Notes: generated by a model from the letters alone, not told the origin. A stretch of 64,000 nt of DNA from Mycolicibacterium sp. CBMA 247 (GCF_009729095.1 NZ_VTGX01000001.1:992001-1056000); one strand, 5' to 3'; counted from the first letter of the stretch, positions 53,293 through 62,341 are shown. Numbers and translations are program-made.

Positions 53293-53382
53293 CTACTTCG
53301 ACGCGGCGCGCAAGGCTTCGATCACATTCTTCAAATACCGTGAGTCAAGCCATACTGCGGTGTTATCGGCAGCGGTCGGCAT
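53293..53382 (-). CDS. Possible 29-residue small protein
   Basis: A short frame (MPTAADNTAVWLDSRYLKN and a further ten residues) in the 238-base gap between the XRE gene and the FAD oxidase. Its composition resembles real protein, and a GGGCGAG stretch precedes the ATG, but there is no recognisable family. It may also be chance. Confidence 0.2.
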   Translation of the reverse strand: MPTAADNTAVWLDSRYLKNVIEALRAASK

Positions 53383-53450
53383 CTCGCCCAACGATTAGCG
53401 TCGCCAAAATCGACTTTGACGACTGATTTCGTGGAGGGCGCCCGCGCCGC

Positions 53451-54599
53451 CTAGTGCCTGCCGAGCACGTGCGGGCCAGTACGCACAGGCACGCCCTTCG
53501 CAAAGCGCGCCAACGACCAGGCGGCCACGTCGGCGTCCGGCGTGCGTCCCTCTGCCAGATCGGCGAGCACCTCGCCCATCAACGCGGAGTACTTGAAGCC
53601 CTCCCCCGAGTCACCACACGCGACAACAATCCCACCGTCGAGGCGATCGACGACGAAACTGCCATCGGGAGAGTCGGTCCAACTGCAGACCTGGGCATTG
53701 AGCACAGTCGGAACCACCGAAGACATCTCGGTCTGCACCCGGTCGCGGATCACGGCAGTCCGACCGCCCTCGGGCGTCCGGTCGACATCGCCCGCACGGT
53801 AGTCCCGCAACGGGGCGTCCAAACCGACCTTGTAACCCGCGCCGGGTGAGGGCATCGCATAGATGCCGGGGCGGTCGCCGCACGGCCCGTCGAACAGGCA
53901 CGGAAAGTCGTCGGTGGCACCAGGATCGGCCGGATCGCCGAAGTACACCACCTGCTCCAGATACGGGTGCAGCGGGAGGTCCAGACCGAGCGTCGACAAC
54001 AGGGGGCCGGCCCCCGGCCCGGCCGCTATCACCGCGACATCGGCGTCGATCGTGCCACCGTCGGCCAGCACAACCCGGACGCCATTGGAAACCTTCTCAA
54101 CCCGGGCCACATCACGTTCGAGAAGCGTTGCGCCGGAGGCACTCTGGAAGATCCTCAGCTGAGCCTGCAGCGATGCGGCCGCGAGCACGACGCCCGCCAC
54201 CGGCTGCCAGAGGGCGTCGCGCCCGTCGCCGTGCAGACCGGGGAAAAACCGGTCAACGTCGTCAGGAGCCACACTCGTGTACTCGACGCCGAGTCCGTCC
54301 AGCGTCGACATCACGGCCGGCAGCGACTCGTGGTCGCGCCACAGCAGACCACGAGTGAGGAACACCGGGGTTCCCACCCGCCCGGAGAGGCGGTGCATCG
54401 CGTCGACACCGCGCTGCGCCATCCGCACCCGGAGCGGGTCGGGGTCGGCGAGCCGCCACAACCGGGTCGATCCCGCCGATGACGACACTGCATTGAGCGG
54501 GCCGTAGCGATCGATCAGCGTCACACGGTGCCCGCGGCGGGCAAGTTCCGCCGCGGTGGGCAGACCCCAGGCGCCCGCGCCGATCACCACGCACGCCAT
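53451..54599 (-). CDS. FAD-dependent amine oxidase (SolA/sarcosine oxidase-like)
   Basis: 382 residues. FAD motif VVIGAGAWGLPTAAELARRG near 4-23, then SSSAGSTRLWRLAD near 44-57, as in monomeric sarcosine/N-methyl-tryptophan oxidases where a downstream Cys holds the flavin; GDSGEGFKYSALMGEVLADL near 340-359 has a Gly-Glu-Gly-Phe motif but no such Cys. It starts about 30 bases after the aldehyde dehydrogenase gene and is probably in its operon. Likely oxidises a secondary or primary amine. Confidence 0.85.
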   Translation of the reverse strand: MACVVIGAGAWGLPTAAELARRGHRVTLIDRYGPLNAVSSSAGSTRLWRLADPDPLRVRMAQRGVDAMHRLSGRVGTPVFLTRGLLWRDHESLPAVMSTLDGLGVEYTSVAPDDVDRFFPGLHGDGRDALWQPVAGVVLAAASLQAQLRIFQSASGATLLERDVARVEKVSNGVRVVLADGGTIDADVAVIAAGPGAGPLLSTLGLDLPLHPYLEQVVYFGDPADPGATDDFPCLFDGPCGDRPGIYAMPSPGAGYKVGLDAPLRDYRAGDVDRTPEGGRTAVIRDRVQTEMSSVVPTVLNAQVCSWTDSPDGSFVVDRLDGGIVVACGDSGEGFKYSALMGEVLADLAEGRTPDADVAAWSLARFAKGVPVRTGPHVLGRH

Positions 54600-54630
54600 G
54601 GTCACGGCAGTACGCCTCCCGAAACGAATC

Positions 54631-56118
54631 TCAGCGCTTGCTGAAAACCGTTCGGTGCCACCCTTTTTCAGCAACGCCGGTGATGTCGCTCATCACGTGC
54701 TTGATGGCGAGGTACTCCTCGAACGAGTAGTCGCTCATATCCTTGCCGAAGCCCGACGCGCCGACGCCACCGTGCGGCATCTCGCTGATGATCGGGATGT
54801 GGTCGTTGACCCACACACAGCCGGCGTTGATCTCGCGCGAGGCCCGCTGAGCGCGGTACACGTCGCGGGTCCAAGCCGAGGCGGCCAGGCCGTAGTCGGT
54901 GTCGTTGGCCTGGCGGATCGCGTCGTCGTCGTCGGTGAAGGGCCGCACGGTCAGCACCGGGCCGAAGATCTCGTTGCGGTAGACCTCGGAGGTCTCGGTG
55001 ACATCGGCGATCAGGGTGGGCCGGTAGAAGGCACCGGGCAGATCCGGAACGACGCCGCCGGTGACGATGCGACCACCCTGCTCGGGCGCCCGGGCCACCA
55101 TCTGCGCGACCTTGTCGCGGTGCGCGAACGAGATCAGCGGACCCAGATCGGTGTTGGGATCGTGCGGATCGCCGACGACGATCTTGCTCATCACCTCGGC
55201 AACCCCGGCGACGAAGTCGTCGTACAGGTCGCGGGCGACGATCGCCCTGGTGGCGGCGGTGCAGTCCTGACCGGTGTTGATCAGGGAACCGGCCACTGCA
55301 CCCATGATGGCGGCATCCAGATCGGCGTCGTCGAACACCACGAACGGTGCCTTGCCGCCCAGCTCGAGCTGGGTGCGGTGGCCGTGGGCGGCGGCGGCGG
55401 ACATCACCTTGCGACCCACGGGAGTGGATCCGGTGAACGTGACGACGTCGACGTCACGGTGCCCGGCCAGGGCGGTTCCGACATCGGCGCCACTGCCGGT
55501 GACCACGTTGAACACGCCGTCGGGCAGCCCGGCCTCGGTGGCCAGGCGGGCCAGCGTGAGGGTGGTCAGCGGGGTGATCTCGGCGGGCTTGATGACCACC
55601 GAGCAGCCGGCTGCCAGCGCCGGGATGACCTTCCACACCGCCATCTGCAGCGGGTAGTTCCACGGGGTGATGGTGGCGACGACGCCGACGGCCTCGCGCC
55701 GGATGCTGGAGGTGTGGTCGCCGGAGTACTCGGCGGTGGCCTTGCCCTCCAGGTGGCGGGCCGCGCCGGCGAAGTAGTCGATGTTGTCGACGCTGCCGGG
55801 GACGTCGAACTCGGTGGCCAGCCGCACCGGCTTGCCGGTCTGACTGACCTCCTCGGCGACCAGCTGCTCGGCATGCTCATCGGCGAGCTTGGCCAGCGTG
55901 GCCAGCACCGCTGACCTATCGGCCGGCGTTGCCTTCGACCAGGCGGGGAATGCAGCCCGGGCGGCGGCGACGGCGTTGTCCACGTCGGCCGGGGTGGCCA
56001 GGGCGTAGTCGGCAACGGTTCGCCCGGTGGCTGGGTCGATGATCTGATGGGTTGCTCCGGCCGTTGCCACCGGTGCACCGTTGATCCAGCTGCTCTTTAC
56101 ATCCACTGCCACGTTCAT
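54631..56118 (-). CDS. Gamma-aminobutyraldehyde dehydrogenase-like aldehyde dehydrogenase
   Basis: 495 residues, NAD-dependent aldehyde dehydrogenase. Catalytic Cys is in NTGQDCTAATRA near 290-301, the general-base Glu in LELGGKAPFVV near 260, and the cofactor motif FTGSTPVGRKV near 235. Sequence around WNYPLQMAVWK resembles aminoaldehyde dehydrogenases (PatD/PuuC type). It probably oxidises the aminoaldehyde made by the neighbouring oxidases or aminotransferase. ATG at 56118 is the expected start; divergent from the Lrp gene. Confidence 0.88.
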   Translation of the reverse strand: MNVAVDVKSSWINGAPVATAGATHQIIDPATGRTVADYALATPADVDNAVAAARAAFPAWSKATPADRSAVLATLAKLADEHAEQLVAEEVSQTGKPVRLATEFDVPGSVDNIDYFAGAARHLEGKATAEYSGDHTSSIRREAVGVVATITPWNYPLQMAVWKVIPALAAGCSVVIKPAEITPLTTLTLARLATEAGLPDGVFNVVTGSGADVGTALAGHRDVDVVTFTGSTPVGRKVMSAAAAHGHRTQLELGGKAPFVVFDDADLDAAIMGAVAGSLINTGQDCTAATRAIVARDLYDDFVAGVAEVMSKIVVGDPHDPNTDLGPLISFAHRDKVAQMVARAPEQGGRIVTGGVVPDLPGAFYRPTLIADVTETSEVYRNEIFGPVLTVRPFTDDDDAIRQANDTDYGLAASAWTRDVYRAQRASREINAGCVWVNDHIPIISEMPHGGVGASGFGKDMSDYSFEEYLAIKHVMSDITGVAEKGWHRTVFSKR

Positions 56119-56161
56119 GGGGCCCCACGGTAACCGATGTGACATCCGATCTCTACGCAAT

Positions 56162-56190
56162 CCCTCGGTAGCACCCCGTTTAAACGAGGG
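56162..56190. promoter_or_regulatory. Palindromes in the ALDH/Lrp divergent promoter
   Basis: CGTTTAAACG (56177-56186) is a perfect palindrome, and CCCTCG/CGAGGG (56162-56167, 56185-56190) form an outer inverted repeat. Location between the divergent aldehyde dehydrogenase and Lrp genes makes them candidate Lrp sites. Confidence 0.4.
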
Positions 56191-56241
56191 ATTTCATCGA
56201 TTCGGTTGCCCCAAACGACGGATTCCGTGCACAATCGGTGC

Positions 56242-56754
56242 ATGACCAACCCTGAGGGTGACAACCTTCAGCCCGTGCCGCTGCGGGTGAACAATTCTCG
56301 CACCGCCTTTCAGCTCGACGAACTGTCGAAGTCGATCATCGAGAAGCTGCAAGCAGACGGCCGCCGGTCATATGCCGGAATCGGTAAGGCCGTTGGCCTG
56401 TCCGAGGCCGCGGTCCGCCAGCGCGTGCAGCGCATGGTCGACGCCGGGGTCATGCAGATCGTCGCGGTGACCGATCCATTGCAGCTCGGCTTCGCCCGCC
56501 AGGCGATGATCGGCATCCGCTGCACCGGCGACACCCTCAAGCTGGCCGACAAACTGTCGGCCATCGAATCAGTGGACTACGTGGTGCTGACCGCCGGATC
56601 GTTCGACGCGATCGTCGAGGTGGTCTGCGAGGACGACGACAGCCTGCTCGAACTTCTCAACACCAAGATCCGCTCACTGCCAGGAGTGATAACTACCGAA
56701 ACCCTCGTTTACCTGAAACTCGTTAAACAGCAATACAATTGGGGAACTCGATGA
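56242..56754 (+). CDS. Lrp/AsnC family regulator
   Basis: 170 residues. The N-terminal winged helix (LDELSKSIIEKLQADGRR; YAGIGKAVGLSEAAVRQRVQ near 45-64) is followed by a RAM ligand-binding domain (about 85-165). Its TGA overlaps the aminotransferase ATG (ATGA). Lrp proteins beside aminotransferase genes usually activate them in response to an amino acid; similar arrangement to lrpA-lat in M. tuberculosis. A CACAAT box six bases before the ATG may be a leaderless promoter. Confidence 0.9.
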   Translation: MTNPEGDNLQPVPLRVNNSRTAFQLDELSKSIIEKLQADGRRSYAGIGKAVGLSEAAVRQRVQRMVDAGVMQIVAVTDPLQLGFARQAMIGIRCTGDTLKLADKLSAIESVDYVVLTAGSFDAIVEVVCEDDDSLLELLNTKIRSLPGVITTETLVYLKLVKQQYNWGTR

Positions 56755-58136
56755 GTATCACAGAACATGCACCGACCACCACTACCGATCTGGCCGCCAA
56801 AGCCAACCGCCACCTGTGGGGCCACTTCGCCCGCCACGGCGAGGGCATCACACCACCGATCATCACCCGCGGCGAGGGTGTGCGCATCTTCGACGACAAG
56901 GGCAAGAGCTACATCGACGGCCTTTCCGGCCTGTTCGTGGTCCAGGTCGGCCACGGCCGCAAGGAGCTTGCCGAGGCCGCGGCCAAGCAGGCCGAGAAGC
57001 TGTCCTTCTTCCCGCTGTGGTCCTACGCCACGCCGCCGGCCATCGAACTGGCCGAGCGTGTCGCCAACTACGCACCGGGCGATCTGAACCGGGTGTTCTT
57101 CACCACCGGCGGCGGCGAGGCCGTCGAGAGTGCCTGGAAGCTGGCCAAGCAGTACTTCAAGCTGACCGGAAAACCCGGTAAGCACAAGGTGGTTTCGCGT
57201 GCGATCGCCTACCACGGCACCCCGCAGGGCGCCCTGGCGATCACCGGCATCCCGGCCTTCAAGGCACCGTTCGAGCCGCTGACTCCTGGTGGCTTCCGCG
57301 CACCGAACACCAACTTCTACCGGGCACCCGCCGAATACGCCCACGACGAAAAGGCTTTCGGCCGCTACTGCGCCGACCGCATCGCCGAGGCCATCGAGTT
57401 CGAGGGCCCCGACACCGTGGCAGCGGTGTTCCTTGAGCCGGTGCAGAACGCCGGTGGCTGCTTCCCGCCGCCGCCCGGGTACTTCGAGCGGGTCCGCGAG
57501 ATCTGCGACGAATACGACGTGCTGCTGGTGTCCGACGAGGTGATCTGCGCCTACGGCCGCATCGGTTCGATGTTCGCCTGCGATGACCTCGGCTACGTCC
57601 CGGACATCATCACCAGCGCCAAGGGCCTGACGTCGGGCTACTCGCCGCTGGGCGCGATGGTGGCCAGCGACCGGTTGTTCGAGCCGTTCAACGACGGCTC
57701 GACCGTCTTCGGCCACGGCTATACCTTTGGCGGACACCCGGTTTCGGCCGCCGTGGCGATGGCCAACCTCGACATCTTCGAGCGCGAGGGGATCAACGCT
57801 CACGTCAAGGAAGCCGCTCCGGCGTTCCGGGCCACCCTGGAGAAGCTCTACGACCTGCCGATCGTCGGCGATGTCCGCGGTGAGGGCTTCTTCTACGGCA
57901 TCGAGCTGGTCAAGGACAAGACCACCAAGGAGACGTTCAACGACGAAGAGTCCGAGCGTCTGCTGCGCGGGTTCCTGACCCCGGCGCTGTGGGAGGCCGG
58001 CTTGTACTGCCGCGCCGACGACCGCGGCGACCCAGTGATCCAGCTGGCCCCGCCGCTGGTCAGCGGGCAGGCCGAGTTCGACGCGATCTACGAGATCCTG
58101 CACGGCGTGCTGACCGAAGCAGGAAAGCTGCTGTAG
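56751..58136 (+). CDS. Class III aminotransferase (Rv3329 homologue)
   Basis: A 461-residue PLP-dependent omega-aminotransferase. The PLP site lysine is in TSAKGLTSGYSPLGAM near 287-302; FTTGGGEAVESAWKLA near 117-132 binds the phosphate; VSDEVICAYGRIG near 255-267 holds the conserved Asp. It resembles putrescine/GABA-pyruvate aminotransferases. Coupled to the Lrp gene and beside an aldehyde dehydrogenase and a polyamine-type importer, it probably deaminates an imported diamine or omega-amino acid. Confidence 0.9.
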   Translation: MSITEHAPTTTTDLAAKANRHLWGHFARHGEGITPPIITRGEGVRIFDDKGKSYIDGLSGLFVVQVGHGRKELAEAAAKQAEKLSFFPLWSYATPPAIELAERVANYAPGDLNRVFFTTGGGEAVESAWKLAKQYFKLTGKPGKHKVVSRAIAYHGTPQGALAITGIPAFKAPFEPLTPGGFRAPNTNFYRAPAEYAHDEKAFGRYCADRIAEAIEFEGPDTVAAVFLEPVQNAGGCFPPPPGYFERVREICDEYDVLLVSDEVICAYGRIGSMFACDDLGYVPDIITSAKGLTSGYSPLGAMVASDRLFEPFNDGSTVFGHGYTFGGHPVSAAVAMANLDIFEREGINAHVKEAAPAFRATLEKLYDLPIVGDVRGEGFFYGIELVKDKTTKETFNDEESERLLRGFLTPALWEAGLYCRADDRGDPVIQLAPPLVSGQAEFDAIYEILHGVLTEAGKLL

Positions 58137-58152
58137 CAACGGCGTTCCTGCG

Positions 58153-58209
58153 CGAAACGGTATTCCGGCAGAACAAGTTCGAGTAACCCTCTGCCGGAAT
58201 ACCGTTTCG
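58153..58209. terminator. Perfect 20-bp inverted repeat, likely terminator
   Basis: CGAAACGGTATTCCGGCAGA (58153-58172) pairs perfectly with 58190-58209 across a 17-base loop. It sits 16 bases after the aminotransferase stop and 16 before the next GTG. No U tract. Could also be a mobile palindromic repeat. Confidence 0.6.
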
Positions 58210-58225
58210 GCGTCAGACTGGCAAC

Positions 58226-59233
58226 GTGCCGCACAAGCCACCGATCGACCCGGTCCGCTGGACTCCACCTCCCGTGGACGAACTGCCGGAATTTCCGCCG
58301 GCGGAGCTGACCCTCGTGCCGATGCCCGGCGACGGACCGGAGGACGTCGTCGCGGACGCATCCGGGCATCTGTGGACCGGGCTGGTCGACGGACGCATAG
58401 TGCGGGTTTCACCCGATGGCGCCAGTGCCGTCGTCGCCGATACCGGCGGGCGCCCACTGGGTCTGCACGTGGCCCGCGACGGACGGGTGCTGATCTGCGA
58501 CAGCCACCGAGGGCTGCTGACGTTGGATCCAACCACCGGGGCGCTGTCGACGCTCGTCGAATCAGTCAACGGCAGGCCACTCAAGTTCTGCTCCAATGTC
58601 ACCGAAACCTCGGATGGCACAATCTATTTCACCGAGTCGACGAGCCAGTTCCATTTCGAGCATTTCGCCGGAGCCATCATGGAGGCCCGCGGGCGCGGCA
58701 GCATCTTCAGGCTGGACACCGACGGCACGGTCACCACGTTGTCCGGCGGCCTGTACTTCGCCAACGGCCTGACCACCACGGCCGACGAATCGGCGTTGGT
58801 GTTCGCCGAAACCCAGGCCCGGCAGCTGTCGAAGTACTGGCTGAGCGGGCCGCAAGCCGGGTCGGTGACGCCACTGGCGGTCCACCTGCCGGGTTATCCG
58901 GACAACATCTCCACCGGCATCGACGGCCGGATCTGGGTGGCGATGGTGTCCCCACCGAATGCTGCCGCAGAATGGCTCGCGCCGCGAGCACCGGTGATCC
59001 GAAAACTTCTGTGGCGGTTGCCCGATCGACTCCAACCCCAGATCCGGCCGCAGGTATGGGTGCTGGCCTTCGACGCCGACTCCGGCGATGCGCTTGCTGG
59101 TGTGCACACCAGGCGTCCAGACTTCGGCACCGTCACCGGCGTCGTCGAATCCGCGGGCAAGCTCTGGATGTCGACGATCGCCTTCCCCGCGCTGGCCTAT
59201 GCCGAACTCCCGGACCGTCCGCCGGCCCGTTGA
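58226..59233 (+). CDS. SMP-30/strictosidine-synthase-like six-bladed propeller protein
   Basis: 335 residues, GTG start, no signal peptide. Blade motifs GPEDVVADASGHLWTGL near 33-49, FCSNVTETSDGTIYFTEST near 115-133 and GLYFANGLTTTADESALVF near 173-191 match the strictosidine synthase/gluconolactonase superfamily; FPN-type calcium ligands are partly replaced. Perhaps a lactonase or esterase. Follows the aminotransferase after a hairpin. Confidence 0.82.
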   Translation: MPHKPPIDPVRWTPPPVDELPEFPPAELTLVPMPGDGPEDVVADASGHLWTGLVDGRIVRVSPDGASAVVADTGGRPLGLHVARDGRVLICDSHRGLLTLDPTTGALSTLVESVNGRPLKFCSNVTETSDGTIYFTESTSQFHFEHFAGAIMEARGRGSIFRLDTDGTVTTLSGGLYFANGLTTTADESALVFAETQARQLSKYWLSGPQAGSVTPLAVHLPGYPDNISTGIDGRIWVAMVSPPNAAAEWLAPRAPVIRKLLWRLPDRLQPQIRPQVWVLAFDADSGDALAGVHTRRPDFGTVTGVVESAGKLWMSTIAFPALAYAELPDRPPAR

Positions 59234-59643
59234 CGGGCTGCACACGGCTTCGTTCTTCAGGGGCTCGTTCTTGAGGGCATCGCTGACCCGCCTCCTCGGT
59301 GTCCGACATGGTGGACCCTTCCAGCAACGCCGAGGGGCAGCGACAGCGACAGCTGATCTCCGTCCCCAGCCGGCCCCCTTCTCTTCGGAGGGGGCCGAGC
59401 TATTTGAACAACCGGACCGTTGACAACGGGTCTGTCGTTTGGGCAGGAGGATGACTCCTTCGGTGGCGTGATCTCGGACAATCGCGCTCAGCGGCTTGGT
59501 TCCGCCCCCGCCTCATCCCTCGAACCTATCCGTGCCGTTGACCTTGACGTGTCCGACCCAAGATCACATTTGTCACAGAAACCACACGAGTCACAGCGTG
59601 CCTTCGTGGAATCCGGCCGCTGCTCGCCTAATCTGCGCAGACG
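59234..59643. other. 410-bp intergenic region before dacB1
   Basis: No convincing gene. A terminator hairpin lies at 59371-59397. The last 100 bases, with AT-rich segments around CACATTTGTCACAG, probably hold the dacB1 promoter. Short frames here show no family resemblance. Confidence 0.5.
59371..59397. terminator. Hairpin terminator after the SMP-30-like gene
   Basis: CGGCCCCCT (59371-59379) pairs with AGGGGGCCG (59389-59397), a 9-bp perfect GC-rich stem with a 9-base loop. Then AT-rich sequence follows. Confidence 0.6.
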
Positions 59644-60873
59644 ATGGCAATCCAGCGAAGGCTCCCGACACGTGCGTTGACGCGCGGACTTTCAGCACTC
59701 GCGGCCCTGGCGATGCTCGCCGGGCCGACCGTGCTGTGCATGCCCGCGGCCGCCGCCGACCCGGCGCCCGAATGCCCCTACAAGACGGTCACTCCCCCGG
59801 CAGTGGATGCATCTGAGGCACCCAAACCGGGCGAGATCGCACCCGCGCCACTGCCCGTGCCCGCCAAGACAATTGGCGGCGAGGCACTTTCGGGCTGCGG
59901 CGTGATCACCGCAGCGGACACGCCACCGCTGCCCAATGACGTCTCCGCCGAGGCCTGGCTCGTCGCCGACCTGGACACCGGCGACATCATCGCTGCCCGC
60001 GACCCGCATGCCCGGCACCGTCCGGCGAGCATCATCAAAGTGCTGGTGGCTACCGCCGCGCTCAACGAACTCAACCTCAACAAGTTGGTCGCGGGTACGC
60101 AGGACGATGCCAACTCCGAAGGCACCCGAGTCGGGGTCGGCCCCGGTGGCCAGTACACGATCAACGATCTGCTGCACGGGCTGCTGATGCACTCCGGCAA
60201 CGACGCCGCACACGCGCTGGCGGCGCAGCTGGGCGGGATGGACCCCGCGCTGCAGAAGCTGAACATTCTGGCCGGCAAGCTCGGCGGCCGCGACACCCGG
60301 GCTGCCACCCCATCGGGCCTGGACGGCCCCGGCATGAGCACCTCCGCCTACGACATCGGGCTGTTCTACCGCTACGCCTGGCAGAACCCGGCATTCGCCG
60401 ACATCGTGGCGACCCAGACCTACGACTTCCCCGGGCGCGACGGCAATCCGTCCTACCCGGTGGAGAACGACAACAAGCTGCTCTACAACTACCCGGGCGC
60501 GATGGGCGGCAAGACCGGATACACCGATGACGCGGGCCAGACCTTCGTCGGTGCCGCCAGCCGCGACGGCCGACGCCTGGTGGCCATTCTGATGAAGGGC
60601 ACCCGCGTGCCGATCGCGCCATGGGAGCAGGCCGCGCATCTGCTCGACTACGGTTTCGCGACTCCCCAGGGAACCAAGGTCGGAACCCTCATCGACCCCG
60701 ATCCGTCGCTGGCTGCCCACAAGCCCGCCGACCCCTCAGCCGCCCAGGCAGCTTCGGTGCTGCCGCCGGCAGACGCACTGCCGGTGCGGGTGGGCGTCGC
60801 GATCGTCGGTGGGATCGTCGTGTTCATGCTCATGATGGGCGCGCGGTCGCTGAATCGCCGCACAATTCGTTAG
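59644..60873 (+). CDS. dacB1: D-alanyl-D-alanine carboxypeptidase DacB1
   Basis: A 409-residue penicillin-binding protein (class C/DacA type). Signal peptide over about residues 1-38. Active-site motifs: SIIK at 129-132, SGN at 184-186 and KTG at 290-292. A single C-terminal membrane helix (about 381-402) anchors it. Removes the terminal D-Ala of peptidoglycan stem peptides outside the membrane. Homologue of Rv3330 in conserved order with the Rv3329-type aminotransferase. Confidence 0.95.
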   Translation: MAIQRRLPTRALTRGLSALAALAMLAGPTVLCMPAAAADPAPECPYKTVTPPAVDASEAPKPGEIAPAPLPVPAKTIGGEALSGCGVITAADTPPLPNDVSAEAWLVADLDTGDIIAARDPHARHRPASIIKVLVATAALNELNLNKLVAGTQDDANSEGTRVGVGPGGQYTINDLLHGLLMHSGNDAAHALAAQLGGMDPALQKLNILAGKLGGRDTRAATPSGLDGPGMSTSAYDIGLFYRYAWQNPAFADIVATQTYDFPGRDGNPSYPVENDNKLLYNYPGAMGGKTGYTDDAGQTFVGAASRDGRRLVAILMKGTRVPIAPWEQAAHLLDYGFATPQGTKVGTLIDPDPSLAAHKPADPSAAQAASVLPPADALPVRVGVAIVGGIVVFMLMMGARSLNRRTIR

Positions 60874-61025
60874 CACGTGGCCCTTGCCCTGACTGACCGA
60901 TCTGCCAGATCTCAGACCATGCGGTCTGAACGCACGAAAACGTCTACCGAGCAAGCCAGCAACGGCCCATGATTTTGCCGATTCGCCTGACAAGTAATTG
61001 CCGCTCAAGTTAAATAGCTTCCAGG

Positions 61026-61062
61026 CCTGCCAGCCCGCCGCCGCTCTCGGCGGGCTGGCAGG
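61026..61062. terminator. Strong bidirectional hairpin terminator
   Basis: CCTGCCAGCCCGCCG (61026-61040) pairs perfectly with 61048-61062 around a 7-base loop. It lies between the convergent dacB1 and nitronate monooxygenase genes, five bases from the latter's stop. Confidence 0.75.
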
Positions 61063-61066
61063 GCCG

Positions 61067-61885
61067 TCAACGCCAGCGTCCGAGTAGCTCCGCCGCCCCG
61101 TCGGACAGGGATTTCACTATCTCGGCCGCGGTGGCCGGACGTCGCACCACCCCCACGCCCTGCCCGGCGTTGACGGGCGATCCACGCAGCACCCGCTCCG
61201 GAATGGTGGCCGGCCAACGATATCCGGCAGCGATATCGAATTTGCTGGTTAGCTCGGTAGCGTCGCCGTCCGCGGCCAGCAGCGCCTCACGTGCCGCTGC
61301 CGGGGTCAGTGCCTCGGCGCATGCCGCGAACGCTGTGCCGACCCAGGCCGCGGCCGCCCCGGCCGCCAGCACCGCGGCCACGGACCGTGCCGAGGAGATC
61401 CCGCCGGCGGCCAGCACCGGTACGTCGACGGCGTCGAGCACCTCGGCCAGCAGCGGCAGAGTGCCGACCGTCGGCTCACCGTGACCGCCGCCCTCGGCTC
61501 CACGGGCCACCACCACGTCGACGCCGGCGTCGACGGCGCGCCGCGCAGCATCGACCGTGGCCACCTGCGTCGTCACCTTCAGGCCCGCATCATGTGCCCG
61601 CCGCACCCAGTCCCAGTCCTCGCCGAAGCTGACACTGAGCAGGGCCGGCTGGGCTGCCACCGCGACGTCGAACAGATCTGGCCGATCCTGGGCGACCCAG
61701 TGCACCAGTCCAATTCCGAATCGCTTCCCGTCGAGATGCGCCAGCTCGGTGGTCAACTGCTCGGCCGTGGCCGAACTACCCATCCCGACCATGCCCAGGC
61801 CACCTGCAGCCGAGACCGCGGCAGCCAGCCGGCCTCCTGCGGCGCCGCCCATCGGCGCGTTGACGATTGGAGATTCCATGCCCAT
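61067..61885 (-). CDS. Nitronate monooxygenase (2-nitropropane dioxygenase family)
   Basis: About 272 residues, an FMN-binding TIM barrel. N-terminal PIVNAPMGGAAGG near 5-18, GVDVVVARGAEGGGHGEP near 127-145 (catalytic His and FMN loop), and [15 protein letters not shown] near 170 match the family. Oxidises alkyl nitronates or acts as NADH:quinone reductase; natural substrate unknown. The start is one of two ATGs, 61885 or 61879. A shared promoter region with the guanidine riboswitch lies upstream. Confidence 0.88.
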   Translation of the reverse strand: MGMESPIVNAPMGGAAGGRLAAAVSAAGGLGMVGMGSSATAEQLTTELAHLDGKRFGIGLVHWVAQDRPDLFDVAVAAQPALLSVSFGEDWDWVRRAHDAGLKVTTQVATVDAARRAVDAGVDVVVARGAEGGGHGEPTVGTLPLLAEVLDAVDVPVLAAGGISSARSVAAVLAAGAAAAWVGTAFAACAEALTPAAAREALLAADGDATELTSKFDIAAGYRWPATIPERVLRGSPVNAGQGVGVVRRPATAAEIVKSLSDGAAELLGRWR

Positions 61886-61965
61886 CGACTGCGACCATGT
61901 GGTTACCAAGCTCACAACCTGCAATGTTACGTCGTTGTTACAATAGGCAGCGCCAGCACATGGCA

Positions 61966-62009
61966 CCGGACGAGGCGCACCCGTACCCGGCCAGCGAAAA
62001 GACGGGGTG
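61966..62009 (+). ncRNA. Guanidine-III riboswitch
   Basis: The region begins CCGGACGAGG, contains CCGTACCCGG in the middle and ends AAAAGACGGGGTG. These blocks, order and spacing match the ykkC-III (guanidine-III) aptamer, a small pseudoknot that binds guanidinium. A TACAAT -10 box at 61939-61944 suits transcription from about 61951. The GGAGG ribosome-binding site of the SMR gene (62013-62017) directly follows, so guanidine probably exposes it. The downstream gene is the expected type of target. Confidence 0.85.
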
Positions 62010-62023
62010 TTTGGAGGTGTGCC

Positions 62024-62341
62024 ATGGCCTGGTTGATTCTGGTGATCTCAGGCGTCCTGGAAGCGGTATGGGCGACCGCGCTGAGCAAGACCGATGGTTT
62101 CACCCGTCTAGTGCCGTCGGTGATATTCATTGTGGCGCTTGCGTTGTCGATGATCGGACTGGCCGTTGCGATGCGCAGCCTGCCCCCCGGGACCAGTTAT
62201 GCGATATGGGTGGGCATCGGCGCGGTGCTCACTGTCGGCTACGCGATGCTCACCGGCGCGGAATCCGCGTCAGTGATCAAGGTGCTGCTGATGCTCGGCG
62301 TCGTCGGCTGCATCGTAGGCCTGAAGGCCGTCAGCCACTAG
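62024..62341 (+). CDS. gdx: SMR-family guanidinium exporter (Gdx/SugE type)
   Basis: A 105-residue, four-helix small multidrug resistance protein. The first helix has the essential Glu13 in ISGVLEAVWATALSKTDGF, a pattern of the guanidinium-specific Gdx subtype rather than EmrE. It would exchange guanidinium for protons as a dual-topology dimer. Control by the guanidine-III riboswitch immediately upstream supports this function. Stop shares CTAG with the convergent YihY-type gene. Confidence 0.9.
   Translation: MAWLILVISGVLEAVWATALSKTDGFTRLVPSVIFIVALALSMIGLAVAMRSLPPGTSYAIWVGIGAVLTVGYAMLTGAESASVIKVLLMLGVVGCIVGLKAVSH

Noticed and set aside
54556..55914. A 452-codon frame antisense to the aldehyde dehydrogenase gene
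   Set aside because: Gly/Val/His-rich shadow of the dehydrogenase; no start signal or family pattern.
59133..59327. A short leftward frame starting MSDTEEAG, reminiscent of CsbD-like stress proteins
   Set aside because: Only the first residues look similar; the rest is Arg/Pro-rich, and the frame runs into the end of the SMP-30-like gene.
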